Source of the DNA: Reyranella massiliensis 521
Lineage (GTDB): Bacteria; Pseudomonadota; Alphaproteobacteria; Reyranellales; Reyranellaceae
Assembly (NCBI GenBank): GCA_945860205.1
Contig: CAMARK010000034.1
Coordinates: 1 to 43,307 of the forward strand
Length of the DNA: 43,307 bases
Direction: 5' to 3'
A model generated the notes under the pieces. The model did no database searches. It worked only from the letters and a program-made list of their open reading frames with translations, and had not been told where the DNA came from. Within the stretch, counting starts at the first letter, position 1. Each line of letters begins with the position of its first letter. Positions 42,516 to 43,307 of this stretch are shown here, piece after piece. A program made the position numbers and the translations under genes.

Positions 42516-43307
42516 CTACCTCCGCGCCTTGAGGGCGCCGTATGCCGCCAGCGCCGCGTGGTTAACGAGATCGCTCACCGTGGCGCCCATCGGGACGATC
42601 TGGACCGGCTTCTGCAGACCGTCGATCACCGGGCCGATCACGGTCACGCCGCCCAGCGCCTGCATCAGACGCGACGAGATATGGGCGGAGTGCAGCCCCG
42701 GCATCACCAGCACGTTGGCGGCGCCGGTCAGGCGGCAGAACGGGTAGGTCTCGTGCAGCAGCTCGTAGTCGAGCGCCATGTCGGCCTGCATCTCGCCGTC
42801 GTACTCGAAATCGACCTGCTCGGCGTCGAGCAGGCGGATCGCCTTGCGGATGCGGTCGATACGGTCGATCTCGCGGCTGCCGAAGTTGGAGAAGGACACG
42901 AAGGCGATGCGCGGGTCGTGGCCCATGGTGCGGGCGTTGAAGGCCATCTGCTTGGCGATGGCCGCGAGTTCCTCGGGCGTGGGCGTCTCGTTGATCGAGG
43001 TGTCGGCCAGGAACACCGTGCCGTGGCGCGCCACGACAATGGAATAACCCATCGGCACCTTGTTGGGCTCGACGTTGATCACGCGCTTCACGTCGGTGTA
43101 GCACTCGGGAAAGCGCCGCGTGATGCCGGTCACCATGCCGTCGGCATCGCCCATCGCCACCATGCAGGCGCCGAACACGTTGCGGCCCTGGTTGACCATG
43201 CGCTGCACGTCGCGGCGCAGGTAGCCGTCGCGCTGCAGGCGCTTGTAGACGAGGTCGGTGTAAGGCGCGTTGCGCGTCGAGAGGCGCGCGTTGTGGATCT
43301 CCAGGTT
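42516..43307 (-). CDS. maeB: NADP-dependent malic enzyme, C-terminal phosphotransacetylase-like part (5' end outside window)
   Basis: 263 residues of the C-terminal region of a MaeB-type malic enzyme; the catalytic malic-enzyme domain lies beyond the right edge. Visible: YTDLVYKRLQRDGYLRRDVQ, RMVNQGRNVFGACMVAMGDA, TVFLADTSINETPTPEELA, and ANVLVMPGLHSAHISSRLMQ, typical of the PTA-like regulatory domain of malic enzymes rather than of stand-alone Pta. This domain binds acetyl-CoA-type effectors in relatives. A stand-alone phosphate acyltransferase cannot be excluded without the missing 5' part. Confidence 0.85.
   Translation of the reverse strand, partial: NLEIHNARLSTRNAPYTDLVYKRLQRDGYLRRDVQRMVNQGRNVFGACMVAMGDADGMVTGITRRFPECYTDVKRVINVEPNKVPMGYSIVVARHGTVFLADTSINETPTPEELAAIAKQMAFNARTMGHDPRIAFVSFSNFGSREIDRIDRIRKAIRLLDAEQVDFEYDGEMQADMALDYELLHETYPFCRLTGAANVLVMPGLHSAHISSRLMQALGGVTVIGPVIDGLQKPVQIVPMGATVSDLVNHAALAAYGALKARR

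Overview
The window is GC-rich, densely coded DNA from an alphaproteobacterial chromosome. Evidence for that is the hemE-hemH-hemJ run divergent from a DUF299 (PEP synthase/PPDK regulatory) gene, an orphan tripartite-tricarboxylate binding protein, a DUF1674 (SDHAF4) gene, and GANTC and CtrA-like sites. A Rhodospirillales/Reyranella-like or Rhizobiales-related soil organism is my inference; nothing here proves the genus. No rRNA, tRNA or CRISPR was found.

Layout. 1-3860 (minus): a binding protein without a signal peptide, a ComEA-like helix-hairpin-helix protein, mnmE and a catalase that runs off the left edge. 3913-6705: glnD. 6716-8951 (minus): small secreted protein, TctC-type binding protein and the DUF299 regulator. 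8952-9285: an unusual intergenic region with eight GANTC sites in 155 bp, several DnaA-box cores (CCACA), a nested inverted repeat and a CtrA-like site. The same gene pair (RP001/hemE) flanks the Caulobacter origin, so this is a candidate oriC. 9286-11791: late haem synthesis (hemE, hemH, hemJ). 11800-14125: a split TPP-dependent decarboxylase plus a C45 Ntn-hydrolase. 14136-20295: an unrecognised membrane protein, enoyl-CoA hydratase, SnoaL-like protein, LysR regulator, an unlisted 43-aa small protein, DinB protein, and a TetR/MFS divergent pair. 20276-24637: RND efflux pump and its adaptor. 24794-27953: lipid kinase, CigR-like secreted protein, purH.

28.0-29.95 kb is an AT-richer island: a class II Fic AMP-transferase divergent from a small protein that looks like a tyrosine-recombinase core-binding domain without the catalytic half. 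It is the best candidate here for an undescribed accessory module. 30.0-34.4 kb (minus): threonine ammonia-lyase, octopine/nopaline-type dehydrogenase, a 128-bp nested inverted-repeat element, an FAD amine/amino-acid oxidoreductase behind an orphan HigA-like antitoxin, and an SDHAF4-like protein. 34467-39600: htpX, rmuC, then a HAD nucleotidase overlapping two tandem ketopantoate-reductase paralogues, and an Rnk/GreA-C protein with a good intrinsic terminator. 39891-43307 (minus): two amidohydrolases and the C-terminal (phosphotransacetylase-like) part of a malic enzyme cut by the right edge.

Most coding calls rest on motifs I could read in the translations; substrates of transporters, amidohydrolases and the TPP enzyme are not resolved by the sequence.
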